Assembly (NCBI RefSeq): GCF_008520305.1
Contig: NZ_ML703264.1
Location: forward strand, 333,966 to 397,965
Length of the DNA stretch: 64,000 nucleotides
Source: Mesorhizobium sp. SARCC-RB16n
GTDB taxonomy: Bacteria > Pseudomonadota > Alphaproteobacteria > Rhizobiales > Rhizobiaceae
Direction: 5' to 3'
Shown piece by piece: positions 28,605 to 36,720 of this stretch. The notes beneath the pieces were generated by a model. It was not told the DNA's origin. It did not search any database and worked only from the letters and a program-made list of their open reading frames with translations. The position numbers and the translations under genes are program-made. The stretch's first letter is position 1. Each line of letters starts with the position of its first letter.

Positions 28605-30205
28605 CAAAGTGACTCCAGTAATTTGACCAATGCATCGCGCTCGGTGGCGCTGGTGGCGGCAAAGCGGTCGCGCGCCTTCTGCGCCTCGCCACCATGCCAC
28701 AGGATAGCCTCGACCAAAGAGCGCGCTCGGCCATCGTGCAGATAGAAGGAATTGCCGTTGACCGTTTCGGTGAGGCCGATGCCCCATAGCGGCGGGGTGC
28801 GCCACTCATTGCCAGTCGCCTCGCCCACGGCCTGGCCGTCGGCAAGATCCGGTCCCATGTCGTGCAGCAGGAAGTCGGAATAAGGCCAGATCAACTGGAA
28901 CGCCTGCGCCTTGTCAGGCGCATCGCGACGGGTGACGAATTTCGGCGTATGACAGGCAACGCAGCCGATTTCGTAAAAGACCTTCTTGCCGGCGAGCACA
29001 TCAGGCGAGGCGAGGTCGCGCCGCGCTGGCACCGCCAGGTTCTGCGCATAAAAGGTGACGAGATCCATCACCGGCGCCGGTGCCTCGACGGGGCCGAGAC
29101 GTTCCTGCACGCCGTTGGGCATGGCGAGGCATTTTTCCTGCGCTGCGGTGCAATCACCCCAGTGTTTCGGCTCCTCGGGCGTCGAGATGCCGATGTCGCC
29201 GGCAAAGGCATCCGCCGCCTGCTGGCGGATCGACACCGTCTGCGCTTTCCAGCCGAAACGGCCAAGCGCCAGCCCACCGCTCGGGCCATCACGCACGATG
29301 TTCGGCTTGCCGGAGATGCCATCGCCGTCCCTGTCGTCCGGATCGGCATGAGCCAGGATGTCCGCCGGCGCGATCTGCTCGATCAGGCCAAGGCCGATCA
29401 TGGGCGGTGTCAGGCGCGGTGACAAGGTTGTGCGCAGATCGAGCGCTCCGTAGGCGAGATCGGTGACGGAATAGCTGGGCTTGCGCAGGGAAATGACAGT
29501 GCCGTCCGTCAGTTCCACCTTACGTTCCTGATAGTCGACACGCATCCTGCCCTCGCCCCTGAGGCCGGGGACGGCCAGTTCCTGCAACTGCGTGCCGTAG
29601 ACCGGGTCTGGGAGATTGAGCAGCCTGTGGTCGGCGAGCGCCGCCTTCTCTTCCGCGCTGCTTGCGTCGCGCGCCAGCCGCAGGAACATCGAGGTGGTGC
29701 CGGCATCGCCTTGCGGCGGCCGGCCACGGCCATCCTTCAGATGGCAGTTCTGGCAGGCGCGTTCGTTGAACAGGGGCCCAAGTCCATCGGAGGCCTGCGT
29801 CGAGGATGGCGACGACACCCAGTTCTTGCGGAAAAGTGCGTTGCCGAGCTTGAAGGTACCTTCTTCCTCGAAGGTGATGTTGGCCGAGGGTTGCGAGAAG
29901 GAATCACGGCTGACGTCCTTCCGCGAGGTGCCCGCGCCACCTTGCATCGGTTCGAAGGGCTCGGGTTTGGAGAAATCCACGGTCGGCCCGGTGACGGCGG
30001 TGACGCGCGCCTGATCCTTGGCATCGAGGTCGGTGCGGATGGTGGCGAGGCCTTCAGGTTGAAGGCCTCCGGCGATCGCGGAGGATGTCAGCGCCAGCAT
30101 GAAAATGATACCGCGCCGACCAGCCGATATGGCTGGTGTTTTCCGGAGGGGCAGCGGGGCTTTTGCCTGCCGCAAGCGGCGCAGGAAGTCTAAGAGGCGC
30201 CGCAT
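28604..30205 (-). CDS. Di-heme c-type oxidoreductase (DUF1111/DHOR family)
   Basis: A 533-residue exported protein, formerly called thiol oxidoreductase. After an N-terminal hydrophobic segment (IIFMLALTSSAIAGG) it carries two haem c sites: CQNCH at 151-155 (after LGPLFNERA) and CVACH at 415-419 (after KKVFYEIG). The C-terminal segment WRTPPLWGIGLTETVNGNSF is typical of the family, which is related to di-haem peroxidases such as MauG and CcpA. It sits 12 bases after bfr and is coupled to the imelysin gene. A redox step on iron (ferric/ferrous) is the natural guess, not proven. Confidence 0.9.
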   Translation of the reverse strand: MRRLLDFLRRLRQAKAPLPLRKTPAISAGRRGIIFMLALTSSAIAGGLQPEGLATIRTDLDAKDQARVTAVTGPTVDFSKPEPFEPMQGGAGTSRKDVSRDSFSQPSANITFEEEGTFKLGNALFRKNWVSSPSSTQASDGLGPLFNERACQNCHLKDGRGRPPQGDAGTTSMFLRLARDASSAEEKAALADHRLLNLPDPVYGTQLQELAVPGLRGEGRMRVDYQERKVELTDGTVISLRKPSYSVTDLAYGALDLRTTLSPRLTPPMIGLGLIEQIAPADILAHADPDDRDGDGISGKPNIVRDGPSGGLALGRFGWKAQTVSIRQQAADAFAGDIGISTPEEPKHWGDCTAAQEKCLAMPNGVQERLGPVEAPAPVMDLVTFYAQNLAVPARRDLASPDVLAGKKVFYEIGCVACHTPKFVTRRDAPDKAQAFQLIWPYSDFLLHDMGPDLADGQAVGEATGNEWRTPPLWGIGLTETVNGNSFYLHDGRARSLVEAILWHGGEAQKARDRFAATSATERDALVKLLESL

Positions 30206-30217
30206 TCCCGCATATCC

Positions 30218-30703
30218 TTAGTCCGCCTCGTCCGCCGATGCGGCGTTGAGCTGGCCGTATTTTTCCTCGCCGATCGAGGCCAGCAGGTCGAGCTGCGTCT
30301 CGAGGAAGTCGATATGGCTTTCCTCATCGGTCAGCAGTTCCTCGAACAGTTTCATCGTCACGTAATCGCCCGCTTCCTCGCAGATTTCGCGCGAGCGCTT
30401 GTAGGCTGTACGCGCGTCATATTCGCCGGCAAGGTCGGATTCGAGCACTTCCTTGACGTTCTGGCCGATGCGCAGCGGCGCCACGGACTGAAGGTTCGGA
30501 TGGCCTTCAAGGAAGATGATGCGGGCCACCAACCTGTCGGCGTGGTGCATCTCCTCGATCGATTCCGCCCGCTCCTTCTTGGCCAGCTTGACGTATCCCC
30601 AATCCTCGAGCAGACGGAAATGCACCCAATACTGATTGACGGCGCCGAGCTCCAGAAAAAGAGCTTCGTTAAGCCGCTCGATGACCTGTGGTTCGCCTTT
30701 CGT
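30218..30703 (-). CDS. bfr: Bacterioferritin, apparent ACG start
   Basis: A 24-mer iron-storage ferritin with haem at subunit dimers. Counting the ACG codon at 30703-30701 as residue 1 puts all key residues at their E. coli numbers: ferroxidase Glu18, Glu51, His54, Glu94, Glu127, His130, and haem ligand Met52. This ACG is exactly where the family has ATG (family MKGD..., here ACG AAA GGC GAA). GGGAG lies 9 bases upstream. No ATG, GTG or TTG is nearby in frame; the frame opens at 30829 inside bfd, adding 42 residues unlike any ferritin. It is either a rare ACG start, a sequence error, or a true mutation. The 3' end of bfd overlaps its first 35 bases, so translation of bfd reaches this point. 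Confidence 0.85.
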   Translation of the reverse strand, partial: TKGEPQVIERLNEALFLELGAVNQYWVHFRLLEDWGYVKLAKKERAESIEEMHHADRLVARIIFLEGHPNLQSVAPLRIGQNVKEVLESDLAGEYDARTAYKRSREICEEAGDYVTMKLFEELLTDEESHIDFLETQLDLLASIGEEKYGQLNAASADEAD

Positions 30704-30980
30704 GGGTTCTGCTCCCGTATTGGACGCGCAGGCCTCTGACGCGATCCAGATGCGAAACGATGTCCACGCCGATCGCCTGCGAGCGGCCATGGTAGTTCTC
30801 GGTGACCCGAATGATCGTTTCGACCACATTTGGGAAACAGCCGCAACAGCGACCCCGTTTGTGCATGGCGTGATAGACCTTTGCCGGCACGATGAGCTGC
30901 CAGGGATCCTGATCCAGCAGGCCGATGATCGTCTGCTCGATCTCCTTTTCGGTGATGATGTTGCAATGGCAGATCAGCAT
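30669..30980 (-). CDS. bfd: Bacterioferritin-associated ferredoxin
   Basis: A [2Fe-2S] protein that donates electrons to bacterioferritin to release stored iron. Four cluster cysteines are visible as ICHCN (C4, C6) and CCGCFPNV (CxxC near residues 47-50), in the Bfd fold. The N-terminal 70 residues match the family (usually 64-90 long). The tail (about 75-103), rich in Arg and His, is unusual and reads through the beginning of bfr. It may be a shifted or recently extended end. ATG 30980. It lies between the IrpA-like gene and bfr. Confidence 0.9.
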   Translation of the reverse strand: MLICHCNIITEKEIEQTIIGLLDQDPWQLIVPAKVYHAMHKRGRCCGCFPNVVETIIRVTENYHGRSQAIGVDIVSHLDRVRGLRVQYGSRTHERRTTGHRAA

Positions 30981-31035
30981 TTCGTCGCTCTGGCTGACGG
31001 CGCCGGTGCGCTGCCGTTTGGCTGGGATGGTAGGC

Positions 31036-32328
31036 TTACTTGAACACCTTGTCGGGTGCGTCGAGGCTATCGGAGCCTTCGAAGGCGATGGTGTTCAACT
31101 TCAACGAACCGACCGCACGCTCGATCGACTTGGTCTGGTCGATCAGCGCATCGATCGCCGCCTGAACAGTGGCATTGCCCGCGGTATTGCCTTCGGCGAT
31201 CTGCTGGTCATAGGCCTCGCCGGCCTCGGCCCGCGCCTTGATCGCCTCCATCTTGGCGACGGTGACATCGAGCTTGTCAGACAGTTCCCTGTCGATCGCC
31301 GGATCGGCCGCCTTCACCATGTCCGACACCGATGGCCCCGAAACGACGGTGCCGTCCAGCCTGGTGTAGCTGGCGTGGTAGGCGGCGCGGATGCCGACGG
31401 CGTCATAGAGATGCGAGTTGTAGGTGTTGTCCGAGAAGCAGTCCTGCTCCTCTTCGGGATCGTGCAGCAACAGCCCGAGTTTCATGCGTTCGCCTGCCAG
31501 TTCGCCATAGGACAGCGAGCCCATGCCGGTGAAGATAATCGAGATGGCGGTATTCGGTTCGCCATCGACGAGGTTCTTGCGCGCGGCGCCGTCTTCCTTC
31601 CAGTCGTTGACCATCTTCTGCAGGTCCGAGACCAGAAGGCCAGTCGCCGACTTCAGGTACTCTGCGCGACGGTCGCAATTGCCTCCGGTGCAGTTCTTCA
31701 GGTCGTAATCCGTATAGGGACGCTCGCCGGCGCCCGGACCGGTGCCGTGCAGGTCCTGGCCCCAGAGCAGGAATTCGATGGCGTGATAGCCGGTGGCGAC
31801 GTTGGCTTCGATGCCGCCAGCCTGCTGCAGCGTGCCGGACAGGAATTCCGGCGAAAGCTTCGACGCATCGACCTTCTTGCCGTTGATCTCGATCTCCTTG
31901 TTGGCGATCACATCGGCGGTATAGAGCGAATTCGCGTCGGACTCGGTGCCGTAGCTCTTGGCGACATAATCGATCAGGCCTTCGTCCAGCGGCCAGGAAT
32001 TCACCTCACCTTCCCAGTCATCGACGATCTTGTTGCCGAAGCGGTAGACCTCAGTCTGCTGGTAGGGCGCCCGCGATGCCTTCCAAGCGTCGCGGGCGGC
32101 ATTGAGCGTTTCCGCCGACGGGTTGGCAAGCAGGGCATCGACCGCCTTGTCGAGTGCCTGCACCGTGGTCAGCGAATCCTCATATTTGGCAAGCCCGATG
32201 TCGGCATAGGTCTTGATGACCGCCTTCGCATCGGTTTCTGCCTTGGCGGGCAGCACGAACACCGCTGCCGTCAGCAGCGCCGTGGCGCCGATCGCCGCAA
32301 GCCTGCCGCCATACCGTGCAGTCATCAT
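31036..32328 (-). CDS. IrpA-like imelysin, iron-regulated exported protein
   Basis: A 430-residue member of the imelysin/M75 family, IrpA type. The Sec signal ends at PAKA (residues 1-30). The hallmark motif is intact: GYHAIEFLLWGQD, where His and Glu are proposed metal ligands. Other conserved blocks are RFGNKIVDDWEGEVNSWPLD and EEEQDCFSDNTYNSHLYDA. ATG 32328 has GGAG upstream; it could also be the next ATG. It is the first gene of the island, about 250 bases downstream of the Irr box. The protein is thought to bind iron at the cell surface or in the periplasm. Confidence 0.9.
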   Translation of the reverse strand: MMTARYGGRLAAIGATALLTAAVFVLPAKAETDAKAVIKTYADIGLAKYEDSLTTVQALDKAVDALLANPSAETLNAARDAWKASRAPYQQTEVYRFGNKIVDDWEGEVNSWPLDEGLIDYVAKSYGTESDANSLYTADVIANKEIEINGKKVDASKLSPEFLSGTLQQAGGIEANVATGYHAIEFLLWGQDLHGTGPGAGERPYTDYDLKNCTGGNCDRRAEYLKSATGLLVSDLQKMVNDWKEDGAARKNLVDGEPNTAISIIFTGMGSLSYGELAGERMKLGLLLHDPEEEQDCFSDNTYNSHLYDAVGIRAAYHASYTRLDGTVVSGPSVSDMVKAADPAIDRELSDKLDVTVAKMEAIKARAEAGEAYDQQIAEGNTAGNATVQAAIDALIDQTKSIERAVGSLKLNTIAFEGSDSLDAPDKVFK

Positions 32329-32579
32329 CACTCTCCAGTTTCTCGGGAATTCTGCGAACTGCGCGCGCGGCAGCCAGCACCAGGCCGTGTGCACGCCACC
32401 GGCCGCAAGGTATGCCGCGCTATCGCGCGGCTCAGGGAAGAAAGACACCAAAAATGCCTCCAATCGAACGGGTTCAAGGCCCAGACATCAAAGGGATGCG
32501 CCAATGCGCGAGCTTCCTTAAAGCTTCGAGTCCGATGGAAGTCAATCCAAATTACCGGAAAAGCCAATTGAAACAATAG

Positions 32580-32596
32580 TTTAGAATTATTCTAAA
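32580..32596 (-). promoter_or_regulatory. Irr box (iron control element, ICE) in the divergent promoter region
   Basis: TTTAGAATTATTCTAAA is a palindrome with one centre base and fits the Irr-binding ICE consensus TTTAGAA-N3-TTCTAAA of Rhizobiales exactly. The symmetry extends to TAG/CTA on both sides (32577-32599). On the minus strand a -35-like TTGACC lies at 32609-32604, and the box covers the place of the -10, so Irr bound here would block the iron island promoter. The 428-base gap (32329-32756) otherwise shows no gene; it also holds the start region of the divergent flavoprotein gene. Confidence 0.85.
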
Positions 32597-32756
32597 CTAC
32601 GACGGTCAACTTTACGCGTCGCTGCACCGGCTTTGCGGCCAAACTGTACGATTGACAGTCGCCATCCCGGGTGCGACCCGCAAACCCTCTCTTGCGGCGG
32701 CGCCAGACAATTGCCACTTGGCGGGACGTCCTAGGATCGAACGGGATCGGAATGCG

Positions 32757-34010
32757 ATGAAAAACGGCGTGGTCATTGTCGGTGCGGGTCATGCGGGCGT
32801 GCAGGCGGCCGCAAGTCTGCGCGAGGATGGCTATGATGGGCCGGTGATCCTGGTCGGCGACGAGAACGAACTGCCCTACCACAAGCCACCGCTGTCGAAG
32901 ACCTTCATCAAGGATGCCGAGGCCAAGCCGCAACCGCTTCGGGGCGAGGCCTTCTACACCGGCAGCGCCATCGACTACCGGCCGGATATCCGGATCGAGC
33001 GCATCGATGCCGGCCGCAACAGTCTCGACATTGCCGGCGGCGGCGCACTTGCCTTCGACCATCTGATCCTGGCGACCGGATCGCGCCCGCGCCTATTGCC
33101 ACTGCCCGGTGCGGAGCTTTCCGGCGTACTGTCGCTGCGCTCGCTGGCCGATGCGCGGCGGATCCGGGAGCTGAGCGCGCAGAGCGAAGATGTCGTCATC
33201 CTCGGCGGCGGCTTCATCGGGCTAGAGATCGCAGCGACGCTGCGGGCTGCCGGCCGCACAGTGACGGTCGTCGAAGCGGTCGACCGGCTGCTCGGCCGCG
33301 CCGTGGCGCCGGTCGTGGCGAGTCATGTCCGGCAAAGGCTGGAAGCGACAGGCGTGCGCATCCTCACCGGCACCTCGATTTCAAGGCTCGACGGCGAAAA
33401 CGGCCATGTCACGGCCGCGATCACCTCATCAGGCGAAAGGCTGCCGGCGCGCATGGTCGTCGTCGGCATCGGCGCCGTGCCGAATGTCGAACTGGCGCAA
33501 GCCGCCGGCCTTGCCGTCGCCAACGGCATCCGCGTCGATCACCAGATGCGCAGCTCGGTGCCGGAGATTCTAGCAATCGGCGACGCCGCCTCGTACCGGC
33601 ATTGGTTCACCGGCGGCGACGTGCGACTGGAATCGGTGCAGAACGCCACCGACCAGGCGCGCCTCGCAGCACGGACCATCACCGGCCACACCGATGCCTA
33701 TTCGGCGGTGCCATGGTTCTGGTCCGACATCGGCGACATGAAATTGCAGATGGTCGGCCTGACCGCCGGCGGCGACAGCCATGTCGTGCTCGGCGATCTC
33801 GCTGACAACAAGTTCTCGATCTACCACTACGCCGGCGACAGCCTGCTCGGCATCGAATCCGTCAACCGCCCCGGGGACCACATGCTTGGCCGCAAGATGC
33901 TCGGCGCCGGTTTCTCGCCGACGCCGCAGGCGGTTGCGACAGGGCCAGATGAGTTGAAGGCGGCGCTTGCAGCGTTCCAGCAGGCCGCGCCGACCCGCGC
34001 TGCGGAGTGA
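32757..34010 (+). CDS. NAD(P)H/FAD-dependent ferredoxin (rubredoxin/putidaredoxin) reductase-type oxidoreductase
   Basis: A 417-residue flavoprotein. It starts MKNGVVIVGAGHAGVQAAAS with the FAD GxGxxG motif, followed by NELPYHKPPLSKTFI. The NAD(P)H loop is VILGGGFIGLEIAATLRAAG, and the second FAD contact is VPEILAIGDAAS. The C-terminal reductase domain has WFWSDIGDMKLQMVG. The family transfers electrons from NAD(P)H to a small iron-sulphur protein. The partner is not adjacent; Bfd on the other side of the shared promoter region is a conceivable but unproven partner. ATG 32757 is chosen over the longer frame that starts in the intergenic region. Confidence 0.88.
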   Translation: MKNGVVIVGAGHAGVQAAASLREDGYDGPVILVGDENELPYHKPPLSKTFIKDAEAKPQPLRGEAFYTGSAIDYRPDIRIERIDAGRNSLDIAGGGALAFDHLILATGSRPRLLPLPGAELSGVLSLRSLADARRIRELSAQSEDVVILGGGFIGLEIAATLRAAGRTVTVVEAVDRLLGRAVAPVVASHVRQRLEATGVRILTGTSISRLDGENGHVTAAITSSGERLPARMVVVGIGAVPNVELAQAAGLAVANGIRVDHQMRSSVPEILAIGDAASYRHWFTGGDVRLESVQNATDQARLAARTITGHTDAYSAVPWFWSDIGDMKLQMVGLTAGGDSHVVLGDLADNKFSIYHYAGDSLLGIESVNRPGDHMLGRKMLGAGFSPTPQAVATGPDELKAALAAFQQAAPTRAAE

Positions 34011-34035
34011 TGCGACGCACCGCGGACCCCGAGCA

Positions 34036-35313
34036 TCAGGCGGCGCAGACTTCGCGGATCGAGCTTTCCAGGATGTCGAGCGCCTCGTTCATGACCTCGT
34101 CCTGGATGGTAATTGGCGCCAGGAAGCGGATGACGTTGCCGTAGACGCCGCAGGTCAAGAGGATCAGGCCCTTGTCGAGCGCCTTCAGGCGGATCGCGTT
34201 GGCGATCTCGGCCGACGGCAGGCCCTTCTTGACGTCGTTGAACTCGACCGCGTTCATGAAGCCCAAACCCCTGATGTCGACAATCTCGGGCACGTCGTCA
34301 CGGATCGACTGCAGACGCTGCTTAAGCCTCGCACCCAGCGTGTTGGCGCGGTCGCAGAGCTTTTCGTCCTCGATGACATCCAGAACCGCATGTGCCGCGG
34401 CAACGCCGATCGGGCTGCCGCCATAGGTGCCGCCGAGGCCGCCGGGGCTGGGCGCATCCATGATCTCGGCGCGGCCGGTGACCGCCGACAGCGGGAAGCC
34501 GCCGGCCAGGCTCTTGGCCATTGTGGTGATGTCGGCCGCCACCTCATGATGGTCCATGGCGAACATCTTGCCGGTACGGGCAAAGCCGGTCTGCACCTCA
34601 TCGGCAATGAGCAGCATGCCGTGCTGGTCGCAGAGCTTGCGCAGCGCCGTCAGGAGTTCGCGCGGCGCGTCGTAGAAGCCGCCCTCGCCCTGAACCGGCT
34701 CGATGATGATCGCGGCGACCCGGGCCGGATCGACATCCGCCTTGAACAGCTTGTCGAGTGCGGCCAGCGAATCGGCCACCGAGACACCATGCAGTTGCAC
34801 GGGGAACGGCACGTGGTAGACGTCGCCCGGCATGGCTCCGAAGCCAACCTTGTAGGGCACGACCTTGCCGGTCAGCGCCATGCCCATGAAGGTGCGGCCG
34901 TGGAAGCCGCCGCCAAAGGCGATGACGGCCTGGCGGCCGGTGGCATTGCGAGCGATCTTGATGGCGTTCTCGACCGCCTCGGCGCCGGTGGTGACGAAGA
35001 TCGTCTTCTTCTCGAACTTGCCGGGCAGCATTGCGTTCAACCGTTCGGCCAGCCTGACATAGCTTTCATAAGGAACCACCTGGTGGCAGGTGTGGGTAAA
35101 ACGGTCGAGCTGCGCCTTGACCGCCTCGATCACCCTGGGGTGGCGGTGGCCGGTGTTGACGACGGCGATGCCCGAGGAGAAGTCGATATAGCGGCGGCCC
35201 TCGACATCCCAGATCTCCGAGTTCTCGGCCCGGTCGGCGTAGATCTGCGTGGTCATGCCGACACCGCGCGAGATCGACTGGTTCTTGCGTTCGGAAATGG
35301 CGGAGTTCTTCAT
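34036..35313 (-). CDS. gabT: 4-aminobutyrate (GABA) aminotransferase
   Basis: A PLP-dependent class III aminotransferase of 425 residues converting GABA and 2-oxoglutarate to succinate semialdehyde and glutamate. It has GHRHPRVIEAVKAQLD, the cofactor block TTGAEAVENAIKIAR, the ADEVQTGFARTGKMFAMDH aspartate and the catalytic lysine in TTMAKSLAGGFPLSAVTGR. ATG 35313 has GAGG upstream. No gabD is adjacent, so relatives using 5-aminovalerate or beta-alanine are possible. It converges with the flavoprotein gene, 25 bases apart. Confidence 0.9.
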   Translation of the reverse strand: MKNSAISERKNQSISRGVGMTTQIYADRAENSEIWDVEGRRYIDFSSGIAVVNTGHRHPRVIEAVKAQLDRFTHTCHQVVPYESYVRLAERLNAMLPGKFEKKTIFVTTGAEAVENAIKIARNATGRQAVIAFGGGFHGRTFMGMALTGKVVPYKVGFGAMPGDVYHVPFPVQLHGVSVADSLAALDKLFKADVDPARVAAIIIEPVQGEGGFYDAPRELLTALRKLCDQHGMLLIADEVQTGFARTGKMFAMDHHEVAADITTMAKSLAGGFPLSAVTGRAEIMDAPSPGGLGGTYGGSPIGVAAAHAVLDVIEDEKLCDRANTLGARLKQRLQSIRDDVPEIVDIRGLGFMNAVEFNDVKKGLPSAEIANAIRLKALDKGLILLTCGVYGNVIRFLAPITIQDEVMNEALDILESSIREVCAA

Positions 35314-35464
35314 GATATCCCTCACCGGGCCGTCGCCCGTTCTGTTTGATGCCGTCTGCAAGTCTTCTGGCCTTATTTCATGTTTTCCTCAAGTCGGCAC
35401 CGTCGACTGGCAATTGGGCCTGTGGCGGTGCCTTGCGACGTCCTGCCACACTTTCAACTGGCCG

Positions 35465-35482
35465 ATCCGTACATGTACGGAT
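35465..35482. promoter_or_regulatory. Perfect 18-bp palindrome before the RND operon, likely operator
   Basis: ATCCGTACATGTACGGAT reads the same on both strands. It lies 102 bases before the first adaptor start and about 150 from the gabT start, in a 270-base divergent gap with no other gene. Efflux operons are often repressed by TetR-family dimers binding such sites, but no regulator gene is adjacent. Confidence 0.55.
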
Positions 35483-35583
35483 GTCCGGCCGGCTCCTTGC
35501 ATGTTCCTTTTTTCCGGGGATCGACTATCTTGGCTGCCTGCGACGCGGCACCGTGAGCTGCGCTTTGCGCGGATGAGGGAACC

Positions 35584-36720
35584 ATGAGCAGGAACGTGAC
35601 GTCGTCCGCCCCGCCGCCATCGGTCAGCACCTTCAACCTTTTGCCATTTCGCAGTGTCCCAACCATTCTGACCTGCACGGCAGCAATGCTGCTGGCCGGC
35701 TGCCAGAAGCAGGAGGCGGCGAACAAACTGCCGGTAATGGTGCGCACCGAGACGGTGGCGATCGCCGACTATGCGCCGAGAACGTCGCTGACCGGGGTGA
35801 TCGCGGCGCGCACGCTGAACAATCTTTCGTTCCGGGTCGGTGGCCGCGTCGCCGAACGGCTTGTCGATGTCGGCCAACACGTAGACCAGGGCGCGGTGCT
35901 TGCCCGCATTGACCCGCAGGAGCAGGAATCCGATTTGCGTTCGGCGCAGGCCGATCTCGATGCCGCGCAGGCGCAATTGACGCAGGCCGCGGCCACGTTC
36001 GAGCGGCAAAAGACGCTGCTTGCCCAGGGCTTCACCACCAGGCGCGACTATGACACCGCCGACCAGGCGCTGAAGGTGGCGAAAGGCAGCGTCGATGCCG
36101 CGCAGAGCGCGCTCGCCAATGCCCAGCAGAACCTGTCCTTCACCGAACTCAAGGCCGGTGCGGCCGGCGTGATCACCGCCCGGCAGGTCGAGGCTGGCCA
36201 GGTGGTGCAGGCGGCGCAAACCGTCTTCACCGTCGCCGAGGACGGCGACCGCGACGCGGTGTTCAATGTGCAGGAGACGCTGGTCGCCAGGACGCCGACC
36301 TCTCCGGCGGTGACGATCACGCTGTTGTCCGATCCGCAGGTCAGGGCAACAGGCAAGGTGCGCGAAATCTCGCCGGCGGTCGACCCGACCTCGGGCTCGA
36401 TAAGGGTCAAGGTCGCCATTCCCGACACGCCCGCCGGTATGCCGCTGGGGGCGGCCGTCATCGGCTCGGTCGGCGCCAAGCCGGCGAAGGCGATCCTTTT
36501 GCCTTGGCAGGCCCTGACATCCAGCGCCGGCAAGCCGGCGGTCTGGCTCGTCGATCCCGCGACCAAGGCGGTGACGACGACTCCTGTCGAGGTGCTGGCC
36601 TACGATTCGGGACCCGTCGTCATCGCCAAAGGGCTGGTCGCGGGCCAGAGCGTGGTGACTGCGGGCGGGCAGTTGCTCAGCCCCGGCCAAACGGTCGAGA
36701 TATCGGGAGCGGCGCAATGA
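35584..36720 (+). CDS. RND efflux periplasmic adaptor, lipoprotein (first of two)
   Basis: A 378-residue membrane-fusion protein of the HlyD/AcrA type. The signal ends in a lipobox, AMLLAGC (Cys near residue 40). The biotinyl-lipoyl halves VGGRVAERLVDVGQHVDQGA and the AAGVITARQVEAGQVVQ region flank a coiled-coil hairpin rich in Ala/Gln (about 120-180). The beta-barrel and membrane-proximal domains follow. The start at 35584 gives a rather long 40-residue leader; a shorter start within the signal is possible. The stop overlaps the second adaptor (ATGA). Confidence 0.9.
   Translation: MSRNVTSSAPPPSVSTFNLLPFRSVPTILTCTAAMLLAGCQKQEAANKLPVMVRTETVAIADYAPRTSLTGVIAARTLNNLSFRVGGRVAERLVDVGQHVDQGAVLARIDPQEQESDLRSAQADLDAAQAQLTQAAATFERQKTLLAQGFTTRRDYDTADQALKVAKGSVDAAQSALANAQQNLSFTELKAGAAGVITARQVEAGQVVQAAQTVFTVAEDGDRDAVFNVQETLVARTPTSPAVTITLLSDPQVRATGKVREISPAVDPTSGSIRVKVAIPDTPAGMPLGAAVIGSVGAKPAKAILLPWQALTSSAGKPAVWLVDPATKAVTTTPVEVLAYDSGPVVIAKGLVAGQSVVTAGGQLLSPGQTVEISGAAQ

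Noticed and set aside
30704-30829. Longer bacterioferritin start inside bfd
   Set aside because: The extra 42 residues are Arg/Ser-rich and foreign to ferritins, and the numbering of all active-site residues fits the later ACG position.
34008-34038. Terminator between the flavoprotein gene and gabT
   Set aside because: Only a 6-base inverted repeat (tgatgc/gcatca) with a 19-base loop and no U tract, so too weak.
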